Shown one piece after another: positions 47,638 to 60,302 of a stretch of DNA of 64,000 nt; position 1 is the stretch's first letter, and every line of letters begins with the position of its first letter. The DNA is from Budorcas taxicolor (taxonomy: Eukaryota > Chordata > Mammalia > Artiodactyla > Bovidae): NCBI RefSeq assembly GCF_023091745.1, contig NC_068913.1, forward strand, positions 39,438,501 through 39,502,500. Direction: 5' to 3'. The translations under genes and the position numbers were made by a program. Below the pieces are notes generated by a model that had not been told where the DNA came from, searched no databases, and was given only the letters and a program-made list of their open reading frames with translations.

Positions 47638-47843
47638 AATGTTAAAGTCTCTCAGTCATGTCTGACTTTTTGCGACCCCATAGACTGTAGCCTGCCAGGC
47701 TCCTCTGTCCATGGAATTCTCCAGGCAAGAATACTGGAGTGAGGTTGCCATTTCCTTCTCCAGGGGATCCTCCCAACCCAGGGATCAAACCCAAGTCTCC
47801 CGCATTGCAAGCAGGTTCTTTACCGTTTGAGCTACCAGGGAAT
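47638..47843 (-). mobile_element. Bov-tA SINE, antisense
   Basis: gttaaagtctctcagtcatg to gagctaccagggaa, a full antisense Bov-tA. No clear target duplication. Confidence 0.93.
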
Positions 47844-48594
47844 GATCTGCTGTATGAGTACCTTGAAAAAGATAGTACGCTTTCTAATAGACTTCCTTCC
47901 TCACAATGGCTTTAGTATGTTCACACTTCTAGCCTTGTCTCAACCAATTTATGGATTTATTGACTATAGTAGAAGAAGGAGGAAGAATGGTTGGGAGTAT
48001 TTTGTAAAGATTATATAATTTTTTAGGCCTGTATTTAATTTATACATACCTAAAATATTTGTAATCCTAGCAGATTTACAAGTACATTATACCTAGAGTA
48101 ACCACCATTCTTCTCTCTGCTTCTGTTCAACTATTTTAGGTTCTGATTATAATTTTCACATTGTATACCTTATATATACATGATTTTATTTGTGAATTCT
48201 ATCTCAGTAAAGCTAGAAAAATTAATAAGTATTAATTAAAAAAATTTTTTTAAATTTCTGTTAACTGTAAGTCACAACATACTGTTTGCTTCTTCTTTTA
48301 TATTGTTTTCCCCCCCTTTCATAATTGTTGTTTGGAGCCTTCCCACCTCCAGCCAGATTTCTTGTATACTCCCTTTGTCTTTAATACTTTGTTTGCTCTG
48401 GCCACCACTTCTATCCCTCCTACCCTTCCCTCTACATGCCACCATCAGAACAATGCATTGCCAGGAAACATACATGGCTTTCCTTTGTTTGTAGAAGATA
48501 TTTGAAATTTATTAGCCTGATAGGTTGTCTATTAAATTTCTATTTAATTTATATGTTTAGTATTTTTTGCAAGCTATTCAACTGATCTAATTTA
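47844..48594 (+). other. Intron stretch without recognised features
   Basis: 48300-48450 is pyrimidine-rich but shows no splice-site pair enclosing a plausible frame. Confidence 0.5.
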
Positions 48595-49225
48595 CCACCC
48601 AAACCTTCCAGGTGTACTTCATTGGCCTTCAGATGTGTCTTGTGCTTTCCCACCTGTAGGCCTTTGTTCACACTCCTCTTGATGTCTTAAATTCTCTATA
48701 GCCTTCAAGACCCAACTTGAATTGCTCTTTTGTGCAATAATTGCTGACTAGTACAGCTCATCATTGCCTTTTCCTGTGCTGGTCTCCTAAAATCCATGTC
48801 ACCTAAGACACATAGCATTATATCAAGTCAGCAACAAAGTAAGGTGACATGTTTACTGGAACATGGGAGAATGTTTTCTCCAGAGAATGAAACAACTTCT
48901 TTGGGATAACTGTCTCATTATGAGAATGTGGAAAGATGATCATGGGAAGAGCATAGGACATACTGGTGCTTTTATGGGTAAATGCTAAGGCAAACAATAG
49001 GAACAATTGCTTGGGACTGTTTTTTATTTCCTTTATGCCATCCAAAGTTCTAATATTCAAAGATGTTCGACTGATTCATAAAGTTTAGGATTCATGGTTA
49101 TGACCTGTGGTTGTCAGTTTTGTTAGACTATAAACCTGGAGGGCAAGAATTTAGCTTTCATATGCTGACCAGCAAAAGGCTTTATGTGTAGCACATGCTT
49201 AACTAATTCCTATTTTAGTGATTTG
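48595..49225 (+). mobile_element. L2 LINE 3' region, fragmented
   Basis: 48600-48745 has the L2 phrase order (gcctttgttcacactcctc, ccttcaagacccaacttgaa). 49115-49225 has the 3' end phrases (gactataaacctggagggca, agcacatgcttaactaattc). The part between is too diverged to follow. Confidence 0.55.
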
Positions 49226-49898
49226 ATTATGAGTGACACCATTTATATGGCTGTACATGATACCCTTGAAAGAGGGTACCTTTTATGCTCACTCTGAAAT
49301 ATTTATCAGAAAGGATGGTATTTCTTCCCCAAATTAGAAATCTGCTTTTAAATAAATTACTTTCAAGGGTGGATATGAATGATCTTCATTCTGATTAATT
49401 ATTAAATTAGTAAACAACCAGAGAAGCTTTGATTCTCCAAACAATTTAGGTCATGGTATGTCCTTAACCTGCTTGAAATTAGAAGGATTGTATTTAAATT
49501 CATATGCAATACATAGTGAGACATTTCCCTTAGCTCAATAAACCTAATCTGTCTGGCTTGCATTTACTTTTACAAATACCTTCATTCATTTCTTTAATAA
49601 CAATGTGGAAATATGAGGCAATCTAAAAATCACTTTTTAATATTTATTTGTTTTTTTATATTATTTTATCAGCAAACTATTAATCTGTGTCATTTATTAC
49701 AAATACTGAGAGTAGAGGAAAGCATATTTGTCAAGCACCAAACAGTCAGAGCCTTGGAGAAATTTTTGTTTGTTAAGAAGAACTTTTCCACCTCTCATGG
49801 AGCATAGTATGTATGGAAAAGATGTTGAATTTTTCATGTTATACCAGACCAGTTTTCAAAAGATGATTATGCTCTTGAACTTCTGTTGTTTCTTGAAG
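49226..49898 (+). other. Intron stretch without recognised features
   Basis: Nothing recognised before the BovB complex begins. Confidence 0.55.
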
Positions 49899-49932
49899 TC
49901 ATGAACACCTTATTACCAAATTCAGACTTAAA

Positions 49933-50421
49933 TTGAACAAAGTAGGGAAAATGACTAGACCATTCAGATATGACCTATTTCAAATCCCTTACGATTATAC
50001 AGTGGAAGTTACAAATAGATTCAATGGATTCGATCTGATAGAAAGAGTGCCTGAAGAACTAAGGATGGAGGTTCATGACATTGTACAGGAGGCAGTGATC
50101 AGGACCCTCCCCAAGAAAAAGAAATGCAAAAAGGCAAAATGGTTGTCTGAGGAAGCCTTACAATTAGCTGCGAAAAGAACAGAAATGAAAGGCAAAGGAG
50201 AAAAGGAAAGATATAACTATTTGAATCCAGAGTTCCAAAGAATAACAAGGAGAGATAAGAAAGCCTTCCTCAGTGATCAATGCAAAGAAATAGAGGAAAA
50301 CAACAGAATGGGAAAGATTAGAGATCTCTTCAAGAAAATGACAGATACCAAGGGAACATTTCATGCAAAGATGGGCATAAAAAAAAACAAAAACAAACAA
50401 ACAGAAATGTTATGGACCTAA
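49933..50421 (+). pseudogene. BovB ORF, endonuclease-RT linker remnant
   Basis: 162 codons upstream of the RT domain, with RPFRYDLFQIPYDYTVEV, KKKKCKKAKWLSEEALQLAA and the charged run SDQCKEIEENNRMGKIRDLF. This region links the apurinic-like endonuclease to RT in RTE proteins. The endonuclease itself is missing through 5' truncation. The frame ends in an A-rich tract (50370-50405), where length slippage is likely. Confidence 0.88.
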
Positions 50422-50545
50422 AGAAGCAGAATATATCAAGAAGAGGTGGCAAGAATACACATCAGGACTATAGAAAAAAGATCTTCATGACCCAGATAAC
50501 CTCCTAGAACCAGACATCCTGGAATGAGATGTCACATGGGCCTTC

Positions 50546-51573
50546 ACTTCAGTTCAGTTCAGTCGCTCAGTTGTGTCTGACTCTTTGCGACCCCAAGAAT
50601 CGCAGCACGCCAGGCCTCCTTGTCTATCACCAACTCCCAGAGTTCACTCAGATTCATGTCCATCGAGTCCGTGATGCCATCCAGCCATCTCATCCTCGGT
50701 CGTCCTCTTCTCCTCCTGCCCCCAATCCCTCCCAGCATCAAAGTCTTCCAATGAGTCAACTCTTCACATGAAGTGGCCAAAGTACTGGAGTTTCAGCTTT
50801 AGCATCATTCCTTCCAAAGAAATCCCAGGGTTGATCTCCTTCAGAATGGACTGGTTGGATTTCCTTGCAGTCCAAGGGACTCTCAAGAGTCTTCTCCAAC
50901 ACCACAGTTCAAAAGCATCAATTCTTCGGCGCTCAGCCTTCTTCACAGTCCAACTCTCACATCCATTCATGACTACTGGAAAAACCATAGCCTTGACTAG
51001 ATGGACCTTAGTTGGCAAAGTAATGTCTCTGCTTTTGAATATGCTATCTAAGTTGGTCATAACTTTTCTTCCAAGGAGTAAGCGTCTTTTAATTTTATGG
51101 CTGCAGTCACCATATGCAGTGATTTTGAAGCCCCAAAAAATAAAGTCTGACACTGTTTCCGTTTCCCCATGTATTTCCCATGAAGTGATGGGACCGGATG
51201 CCATGATCTTTGTTTTCTGAATGTTGAGCTTTAAGCCAACTTTTCCGCTCTCCTCATTCACTTTCATCAAGAGGCTTTTTAGTTCCTCTTCACTTTCTGC
51301 CATAAGGGTGGTGTCATCTGCATATCTGAGGTTATTGATATTTCCCCCAGCAATCTTGATTCCAGCTTGTGTTTCTTCCAGTCTAGCGTTCCTCATGATG
51401 TACCCTGCATAGAAGTTAAATAAGCAGGTGACAATATACAGCCTTGACGTACTCCGTTTCCTATTTGGAACTCATCTGTTGTTCCATGTCCAGTTCTAAC
51501 TGTTGCTTCCTGACCTGCATACAGATTTCTCAAGAGGCAGGTCAGGTGGTCTAGTATTCCCATCTCTCTTAGG
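50546..51573 (-). mobile_element. BovB LINE, younger copy, nested antisense in an older BovB
   Basis: Antisense copy with tail cttcagttcagttcagtcgc at the left edge and 5' truncation in the RT domain at the right edge (ggtctagtattcccatctctc). Young-type 3' variants. It interrupts the older copy between ggcctt and aggaag. No clear target duplication beyond a few bases. Confidence 0.94.
50764..51396 (-). pseudogene. BovB RT C-terminal half, longest preserved frame with YADD
   Basis: 210 codons without a stop. The RT catalytic box NNLRYADDTTL has YADD at residues 25-28. Then come KLNIQKTKIMASGP, SRDITLPTKVHLVKAMVFPV, CESWTVKKAERRRIDAFELW, WRRLLRVPWTARKSN and LKLKLQYFGH. It lacks the N-terminal RT half, the endonuclease and the 5' end, so it cannot act alone. 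It is the best-preserved BovB reading frame in this region, which fits a recent insertion. Confidence 0.92.
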
Positions 51574-51843
51574 AAGTATCATTACCAACAAAGCTAGTGG
51601 AGGTGATGGAATTCATTTGAGCTAGTTCAAATCCTAAAAGATGATCCTGTGAAAGTACTGCACTCAATATGCCAGCAAATTTGGAAAACTCATCTGTGGC
51701 CACAGGACTGGAAAAGGTCAGTTTTCATTCCAATCCCAAAGAAGGCAAGGCCAAAGAATGCTCAAACTACTGCACGATTGCACTCATCTCACAGACTAGC
51801 AATGCTCAAATTCTACAAGCCAGGCTTCAACAGTACATGAAAC

Positions 51844-52320
51844 ATGAACTTCCAAATGTTCAGGCTGGTTTTAGAAAAGGCAAAGGAATCAGAGATCAAA
51901 TTTGCCATCATGTGTTGGATCGTCAAAAAAGCAAGAGAGTTCCAGAAAAACATCTACTTCTGCTTTACTGACTATGCCAAAGCCTTTGACAGTGTGGATT
52001 ACCACAAACTGTGGAAAATTCTTCAAGAGATGGGAATACCAGACCAACTCACCTGCTTCTTGAGAAATCTGTGTGCAGGTCAAGAAGCAACAGTTAGAAC
52101 TGGACATGGAACAACAGACTGGTTCCAAAGACGGAAAGGAGTATGTCAAGGCTGTATATTGTCACCCAGCTTATTTAATTTATATTCCGAGAACATAATG
52201 AGAAACGCTGAGCTGGATGAAGCCCAAGCTGGAATCACGATTGCTGGGAGAAATATCAATAACCTGGTGGTGTCAATGCAAATGACGCCACCCTTATGGC
52301 AGAAAGTGAAGAGGAACTAA
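51844..52320 (+). pseudogene. BovB reverse transcriptase remnant with lost YADD box
   Basis: 158 codons of RT. Motif A FTDYAKAFDSV (Asp at residue 43) and motif B CQGCILSPSLFNLY are present. Where other copies read NNLRYADDTTL, this frame reads NNLVVSMQMTPP, because of a small indel and substitutions at 52265-52290. The catalytic Asp pair is therefore gone. It stops at 52318-52320 with a frameshift. It belongs to the older BovB. Confidence 0.9.
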
Positions 52321-53444
52321 GAGCCTCTTGATGAAAGAGGAGAGTGAAAAAGTTGGCTTAAAACTCAGCATTCAAAAAACAAAGTTCATGGCATCTGGTC
52401 CCATCACTTCATGGCAAATAGATGAGGAAACATTGGAAACAGTGACAGACTTTATTTGAGGTGGCTCCAAAATCACTTCAGATAGTGACTGCAACCATGA
52501 AATTTAAAAAACGCTTGCTCCTTAGAAGAAAAGTTATGACCAACCTAGACAGCGTATTAAAAAAGCAGAGTCATTACTTTGCCAACAAAGGTCCATCTAG
52601 TCAAAGCTGTGGTTTTTCCTGTGGTCATGTATGGATGTGAGAGTTGGACTATAAAGAAAGCTGAGCACTGAAGAATTGATGCTTTTGAACTGTGGTGTTG
52701 GAGAAGACTCTTGAGAGTCCCTTGGACTGCAAGGAGATCAAACCAGTCCATCTTAAAGGAAAGAAGATGAAGCTGAAACTCCAATACTTTGGCCACCTGA
52801 TGGGAAGAACTGACTCATTTGAAAAGAGCCTGATGCTGTAAAAGATTGAAGGCAGGAGGAGAAGGGAATGACAGTGGATGAGATGGTTGTATGGCATCAC
52901 TCACTCCATGGACATGAATTTAAGTAAGCTTCGGGAGTTGGTGATGGACAGGGAGGGCTGGTGTGCTGCAGTCCATGGGGTCACAAAGAGTCGGACACAA
53001 CTGCGTGACTGAACTGAACTCAGCTGAAGCATATTTTTTTAATAAGAACAAACTGCTCTGTTCCACAGTTTTCTAAATCAATTAAAGTTAATGGTGTTGA
53101 AATATGAAATGTGTTATTTAGACACAAGTCCATTTAGCCGTGTTATTTTGGGTCACAGTTTATAAAGCATGATGGTGAAAAAATGAGGGATAAGCACTTT
53201 AGACTATAAAAAGAAGTATTTTTTAAATACCAATGCTAACCAGGCCTTCGAATTTACCTTTTTAAGTTTATTTATCTTGCTGTTTTACTTTTATTACCTT
53301 TAAAATAGTGACAGTGTAAGTCAAATTCAAGGATATTGTCCTGCTGAATTTCATTGACTGTTTTCCCTTTTTTTCCCATCATAGGCAATATGCAATCATA
53401 GCCAGCACATACATTCTGTCCCAGGCCCCTGATATATAAGCTGG

Positions 53445-53625
53445 CTACTAGGATTAACCCTTTCAACACTTACAGAACCCTTTGAGGTACATAGTGCCAT
53501 AATTCCCATTTTTAAAGATAAGGAAACTGATTTAAAGGATTAGCTAACTAGTCCAAGTCACTCAATAGTACTTATCAGAGTCAGAGTTCAAATCCGATCA
53601 CTCTCCTATACTAACTCAGACAACA
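53445..53625 (+). mobile_element. MIR SINE
   Basis: aaccctttgaggtacatagt, taaggaaactgatttaaag, gtccaagtcactcaatag and gagttcaaatccgatc follow the MIR order. Confidence 0.8.
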
Positions 53626-54034
53626 CCTAAATTTCTGCACTGCAGAATGTGAACGTGCAATTGCCTATATTGGTTTTGCATTAGTTGCATCAGCTTAAAC
53701 AGCAAAATAAAGGAGATGTCAATCATACCCAGCAACATTCCAGAGAGATGGTGTAAGGATCGTAATTACTATATAGGAAAGCACTCTAAAACTTGTAAAG
53801 TGTGTCAGTCTTTTCACAAATGAATAATGTATAAAGTTGGAGAGAATAGAGTTAGAAGTTTAAGATATATTCAATACCATTAATTTTTTTTTAAACAAAT
53901 GTATCTGGGAGGGAAGTGATATAGAGCCCCTGCCATTTAAGGGTGTGCATTGTTGATGGAGAGCAGATTTATTTGGGGATTTTATAACCAGAATCTGATA
54001 AATTCTGTTCAGCAACACCATAATCTACTTTTTT

Positions 54035-55430
54035 TTTCAAGTGATGATAAAACATATTCTGAAATATGCCATATCATGGGTCATAAAACAAATGTCAACA
54101 AATTCAGGAAAAATAAATAATATAGAACGTGTTCTTCAACCATATGAAAACAAACAGTATCAAAATGATAACAGAAAAATCTCCAAACATTTTGAAATTA
54201 AACAGTACACATATAAGTAATTCATGTGTCAGAGTGGAAGCCTCAAGGGAAATTTTTAAAAACACATAGTACTGAATGAATATGAAAATATAACATATCA
54301 GTGTTTATGGAACTTTTGTAATACTGAATGCAAACTTTAGGGGAAAAAGTCAGAGTAGATCTCAGATCAGATCAGATCAATAACCTAAGCTTGCACCTCA
54401 AGAATCAAGAAGAATAGAGCAAAATAAACCCAAAACAAGAAGAAAGAAGGAAAAAAAAAAAAAGAACAGAAATCCATGAGAGTGAAAATAGAGAAAATGA
54501 AACCAAGACTTGTTACTTTTAAAGTAACTTCGTCAAGATTGACAAACCTTTAGCAAGACTGACAAAAGAGAGAAGACCCAAATTGCTGATAAAAGTAATG
54601 AGGCAGAGGCTATCAATACAAATCATGTAGATATCAAAAAAGACAATAAAGGATTGATACAACTTCACAGGTGCAGATTTGATAACACTGACAGAATAGA
54701 TTAATTCATGGAAAAGTACAACCAACCATAACTCATTCAATATAAAACAGGTAATTAGAATAGCTGTGTAACTATTAAGGAAAATGAATTTTGCAATTTT
54801 GAAACTTCCAGAAAGGAAATTTCCAAGTCCAGATGGTTTCTCTGAGAACTTGAACAAGAATTAACACCAATTCTACACAGTTCTTTCCAGAAAATATTAA
54901 AGAAGGGAGTGCCTGCCAATTCATTTTGTGAAGTTAGTATTACCTTACATCAAAACAAAATACAAGAAAATAAAATGACAGACCAATATACCTCATCAGT
55001 GTCCCCAGTGTAGACACTGAAATCCTTAAAAAAATATATTAGCAAAAATGATTCAGCAACACATAACTAGAAATTATATCATCTGGAAAAAGTTTGACAG
55101 TTTCTTAAAATATGTAAATGTGTAATCACTGTTTAACCCAATAGTTGCACTCTTGGGCCCTTAGTACAGAAAAATGAAAATTTATGCTCATACAACTATC
55201 TGTACACAAATATTTATAGCATTTTTTTTCATAATAACCCCAAATGGGAAACAACCCAGATGTCCTTCAGTGGATAAGTGGCTCAACAAACCATGATACA
55301 TTCATACCATTGAATATTCAGAAAACATGAATACCAAAATTCCAAACTTGGTACAAACAACCTGAATACATCTCCAGAGAATTATGCAAAACAACTCAAG
55401 ATGTTCCATACTATATGATTTCATTCATAC
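54035..55430 (+). mobile_element. Old L1 (L1M-like) with internal deletions
   Basis: Diverged L1 ORF2 sequence in order: ggtcataaaacaaatgtcaa, gatctcagatc...aataacctaagc, ggaaatttccaagtccagat, ggagtgcctgccaattc and ccaatatacctcat. It then jumps to the C-terminal end (cacaaatatttatagcattt, cccagatgtccttcagtgga). Many stops and no frame; a GATCA unit is expanded at 54362-54380. Confidence 0.75.
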
Positions 55431-57364
55431 AACATTCTTGAAATGCCAGATTACAGAAATGGATAACAGATCCTCGTTTGCTTGGATTTGAATGTCCTGA
55501 ACATTAGCCTGAGAATGTGCCCTGGGTTCTGTTTGAACACTGTCAGTAGATTTGGAAATTAAATTTGGAGACTGAGCCCAGGCTAAGTGGTAAAATAGAT
55601 CAATTCTATGTTTCATGCCACTCCACCTCCCTTTTCCTGAGTTTCTCCTTGTCCTGGTTCCTATTGTCTCTTTTTTCCACAACCCTGTGAATCTTGGCTC
55701 TCAAGTGGTTGCCCACTCTGAGACATATGTGAATTAGAGATAATGGCTTATGGTGTTTTATCTTCAGATGTGTTCAAGTTTAGTTGAGAACTCAGGACTG
55801 AAAAGCTTTAGAATTCTAATGGCAGATAATGAAGAGGGCATTTTGTTCAGGAGGCCTCCATGGCGGCTCAAACCATGTTAGAGGTGCAGCTGCCAACTCT
55901 GGGGTATCCTAAATTATTCCTCACCTAGTACCTTTCACATGTTGCATCAGAGTTTTCTAAGTTAATTTTTTTTTTAATGAATGCATTGCTTTATTCCCAC
56001 ATTCAAAGGTAATCTTCAATAATCATATTAAATTCAGGTAAGGAGCAGAAACATTTTTAACAAGCAAATAAGAAAAGAAAATTGAAAGTGATGACTTACG
56101 TATTACTACAATTCAAGTGGTAACTTCAGAGTGAATTTTATTATAGCATGTAGAAACTTCTGTCAATTTAAGTACATTTTCTGAAGTTGTTTTCTTCATT
56201 AAACCAAAAGCTTTCATTTTAATATGGCACATGGTTAAAATCTTGCAGATGTTTTTACAGGACTTGGTAGTACAATTGAATGGCTTTACTTCTTATATTA
56301 TTGAGACACATTTTTCTTCAAGCTCTGGCCTTGTTTTTTCAAAATGCAAAATCAGTTGAATATTTGTTACAAGCAAATCCAAGTTCTATATTAGTAGCTG
56401 AGGAGCAGAAATGAAGAGAAGAAATTTTGGAGCAATTTCTTCCCAAGCAAAACTCACACAAATTGGCAGCTGATTAGAGGTTTTAGGTCTTGCAATCACT
56501 TCAGTCCTTACTTGTGAGATTATACCATTCTTATTCCATAATTCTCAAAATCAGAGTTTTATTTCTCCTAAGCCCTCATAATAGTGGCAAAGTACTAGGG
56601 GGAAATGTCCATTTTCTTCAATTGGCTAGAGAGAATGATTCTATTTTCCACTGCTATTTTTGTCTCATCATTCTTTTGATACTTTGAAATGAGTGTTGTT
56701 TTTCATTCAGATATTCATTTGGCAAGTTATTTTCTAGCTTTCAGACATGAATTGGCATTAAGAAGATGAACTTTTTTTCTTTTTAAAAATCTCTTCATTC
56801 TTCATTGTTTAGTGGTGAGGACTACATGTATATACATGTATATATGAACTCTTTTCAGAGTCAATATTCTATATTAAAAAATATATTTTCTGGGGAACTA
56901 AAACTGAGTTACTTGAATCAGCCTATTTCATTGCTCATTAAACACCATTTAGGCAAGTGACTTACATTATATACAGATTGTTTCTCTAATTGGTCACAAA
57001 AACATACTGTGTACATAAATTTATTCCTCAGAAAGTAAAATCTAACTGTCTGTGACTCCATTCCTGTGAAAGACAGGTGACAATGATAGGAGGGTAAAAT
57101 ATTTTGCATGTAGTATAGGGTTAATACAACTATTATTTACTTACGTGGATAAAAAAGCTATTTTCCTCAAAGCCTAACTAAATGCTCCAGTTCCAAGTTT
57201 ATCAGAAAATATGCAAGTTTTAAAAATAGCTTTCAAGATATTTTAGTCTGAAAATAGTTGTCTGTTTGTAGGCTGTCTTGGTTCCTCCGGAAATGCATGT
57301 CTTTCCTTTGTACCCATCACAGGGCTGTGTGTGTTATTAAATTATGAGATTTTAGATCTGGCAA
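55431..57364 (+). other. Intron stretch without recognised features
   Basis: No exon or named repeat. A T run at 55963-55974 and an AT run at 56826-56845. Confidence 0.55.
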
Positions 57365-57485
57365 AGAACCTTAATGAAAAGCAAGTTCCTTTAATACTGA
57401 GGAAGCCGAGACTCACAAGAGTTTAAATAGCATGCCTGGTTCACACAGATTATTTAGAACTCCTGATTTGAAGCTGATGATATTT
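57365..57485 (+). mobile_element. Probable MIR fragment
   Basis: tactgaggaagccgagactc, agtttaaatagcatgcctgg and ctcctgatttgaagct approximate a MIR 3' half; strongly diverged. Confidence 0.5.
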
Positions 57486-57611
57486 TATGTGAATGCAGAA
57501 TGTTTATTGTTGGTGGAAGACTTTTTGGAATGTAGTCATGCTAGTGGCTTCCTAATTGATTAACTGTTTTAGGGGAATTAAATTTTACGTTGTTTGGGGC
57601 AGGTGACAAAT

Positions 57612-57978
57612 CAGTTCAGTTTAGTTCAGTTGCTCAGTCGTGTCCAACTCTTTGCAACCCCATGGACTACTGCACGCTAGGCTTCCCTGTCGATCACCAA
57701 CTCCCAGAGCTTGCTCAAACTCATGTCCATGGAGCCAGTGATGCCATCCAACCATCTCATCCTCTGTCATCCCCTTCTTCTCCCACCTTCAATCTTTCCC
57801 AGCATCAGGGTCTTTTCCAATGAGTCAGTTCTTTGCATCAGGTATTGGGGTTTCAGCTTCAGCATCAGTTCTTCCAGTGAATATTCAGGACTGATTTCCT
57901 TTAGGATGAACTGGTTGGATCTCCTTTGCAGTCCAAGGGATTCTCAAGAGTCTTCTGCAACACCACAGTTCAAAAGCA
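57612..57978 (-). mobile_element. BovB LINE 3' end, antisense, older type
   Basis: The antisense tail cagttcagtttagttcagtt is followed by the 3' end with a short deletion after tttgcatcaggt. The flanks share acaaat (57606-57611 and 57979-57984). Confidence 0.92.
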
Positions 57979-57984
57979 ACAAAT

Positions 57985-59218
57985 AAATGACACCTTTTAA
58001 CTTTTTCTGCTTCCTGGATTTTCTAACTATATGGATTTAAAAATCTTTATGTCTTCAGCACATACCAACCAATAAATCTACATCAGTTTGCATAGCTAGT
58101 GTGTATGGTTTTACTTTCTCTGTTAATTTGGGTAAGTTAGTTGCATGGTTTACATGAATACAAAGTACTGAATATTAATGAGCTGAAAGAACTACTGAAT
58201 TCAGAGTAAAGTCCCTATACTCTGATCCTAACAAAGTGAGGGTAGGTGATATAGATGGCTAGGGGGCACTGAGGCAAGTCAGGGTAGATGACTGATGTGC
58301 TGTGGCACCCTGGCACACCAGGTTCAGCCTCAGTGACCTCAGGAGAGTACTCTTGTAAGGAGAGTCATGTAGCAGATTGGTCCGTGTAAATTGTTGAACT
58401 GGGGCATGCATGAACTATATACATCATTATTAGTGTATAGTTTAAGGATCTTTAAGCCAACTGTGGTAAGCATGCAAGGGAGACAAATGAGTTTTCTTTC
58501 CTCTTCTTGGGCCAAGTTATTCTAGACGATTTCCCCAGTATGTTATAAAAAAGTTATAATGAATCAATTTCAAGGCAGAATGTCTCTTTGGTCTGTCAAA
58601 TCCCATTTTAGTGTGCTTTGTTGCTGTAGTTTTGATAGGTAAATAGGTATATCTCCATGGGTTGTCAACTCAAGTGAAATTATACTCACAAGTTAAAGCC
58701 AGCTCAAACCTTATTCCTGGTGTTAATTGGAGATGTGCCAGGATGTGCAAAATTGGTTAGGAGGAACACATGAATAAATACTTTAAAATCTCCTCAGTTA
58801 TCTTTAAAGTGTATGTGTGTAAGAGAAATAATATTCTGGAAAACAAGAATAAACACAACTGTAACTATAACTCGGGTTACGTTGAAATTGACAGTATTTT
58901 CTTGTCATAGTTAACAATGTAACAGCACTTATGGGGCTTCTGATCTTTGAAAAAATATAGTTTAATTCTGGGATGCTACAGAATGTAGACTTTAATTATT
59001 GTTTAATATTAATTTGGTACCAGTTTGCCTTAACCATAAAATATGCAGAATGAGACTACTTTTAAGTTGGGATACCAATTAAATAATATAATGTAAGGCA
59101 GCTGTGAGTTTTAATGAATTATTTCATTAGTATGTATTTGGAAAGATTCTCCCATTCTTCTGCTACAGGGCCTCAAAGACTGTCTGAACCATAGAGTTTT
59201 AAAACAGGTATTTCATTA
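57985..59218 (+). other. Intron stretch without recognised features
   Basis: No named repeat or exon. 58230-58420 is GC-richer without a frame. Confidence 0.55.
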
Positions 59219-59249
59219 TATTAATTATATATTATTATATATAATAATA

Positions 59250-59300
<51 letters not shown>
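59219..59300. repeat. (TA)n microsatellite
   Basis: Imperfect TA/ATT units, then an uninterrupted TA run from about 59254 to 59299, ending at a Bov-tA head. Confidence 0.96.
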
Positions 59301-59301
<1 letters not shown>

Positions 59302-59496
59302 CAGCTGAGCTTGTAGCTAAGCTGGTAAAGAATCCGCCTGCAATGTGGGAGACCTGGGTTCAATCCCTGGGTTGGGAAGATCCCAGGGAGAAGGGAAAGG
59401 CTACCCATTCCAATATTCTGGCCTGGAGAATTCCATGGACTCTATAGTCCATGGGGTCGCAAAGAGTTGGACACGACTGAGCGACTTTCATCATCA
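59302..59496 (+). mobile_element. Bov-tA SINE
   Basis: Head cagctgagcttgtagctaag, body with a deletion (ggagcctggcaggctac is missing), ending gagcgactttcatcatc. TA-rich sequence flanks both sides, so it inserted into or seeded the microsatellite. Confidence 0.9.
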
Positions 59497-59616
59497 ATAT
59501 ATATAATATAATACTATAGCTATTCTTCTGGTCTTCTTCTAGGGTGCTTTCACACTACCTCCAATTCAGGCTCCCAAATTCAGAAGTATATTTGATACCC
59601 AAATCATAAAATTCAC

Positions 59617-59948
59617 ATTGTGCTCTGCTTAGTTGTGTCCAACTCTTTGTGAGCCCATGAACTGTAGCCTGCTAGGCTCCTCTGTCCATGGGGATTCTCC
59701 AGGCAAAAATATTGGAGTGGGTTGCCATGCCCTCCTCTAGGGGATCTTCCCACCCCAGGGATTGAACCCAGGTCTCCTGCATTGCATGTGGGTTCTTTAC
59801 TGTCTGAGCTACCAGGGAAGCCCATGAATACTGGAATAGGTAGCCTATCCCTTCTCCACTCCAGGATAGTGCCCTAACCCAGGAATTGAACCAGGGTCTC
59901 CTGCATTAGAGGTGGATTATCTACCAGCTGAGCTACCACAGAAGCCCC
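59617..59948 (-). mobile_element. Bov-tA SINE with duplicated tRNA-like part, antisense
   Basis: An antisense BovA body is followed by two heads ending gagctaccagggaagccc and gagctaccacagaagcccc. The 8-bp repeat aaattcac flanks it (59609-59616 and 59949-59956). Confidence 0.93.
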
Positions 59949-60218
59949 AAATTCACCCTAGTAGCAAGAATATCATTATGCATGGATTCCTGTCATTGAA
60001 AGTTTGGTCCCATGCCTTTTCAGGATCTGTAATTCACAAAGTTGAATATTTGGAAGAGAGTGTCTTAATTATTCTAATCTCTTCCTCCAGCCTTCATCCT
60101 TCACCTTAACCAGGCTGCTCTGACTTCCGTTCCTCCCATAGAGAGGAGGTTCTCATGTTAACCCTGCCCTACTACTCTTTACAACTTGTTCTCAGAAAGA
60201 ATTTGAAAATTATATTCA

Positions 60219-60302
60219 CTGGGACAGAGGAGCCTGGTGGGCTGCTGTCTATGGGGTCGCATGGAGTCGGATATGACTGAAGTGACTTAGCAACAGCAGC
60301 AT
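60219..60302 (+). mobile_element. BovA SINE 3'-end fragment
   Basis: gggacagaggagcctggtgg to gaagtgacttagcaacagca is the 3' third of BovA with its AGC-like tail. It is 5'-truncated. Confidence 0.88.

Larger units (their letters stand above)
49899..53025 (+). mobile_element. BovB LINE, older copy, split by a second BovB
   Basis: The sense parts are 49899-50544 (linker region) and about 51571-53025 (RT to tail). They join at ...gggcctt / aggaagtatcat in the correct BovB order once the 50546-51573 insertion is removed. About 2.1 kb of element remains. The 3' end is the older type (aaagattgaaggcaggagg). The target duplication is weak (tgaag only). Confidence 0.94.

Noticed and set aside
50764..51396. 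A possibly active BovB element, because its frame keeps YADD
   Set aside because: The copy lacks the N-terminal RT half, the endonuclease and the 5' end.
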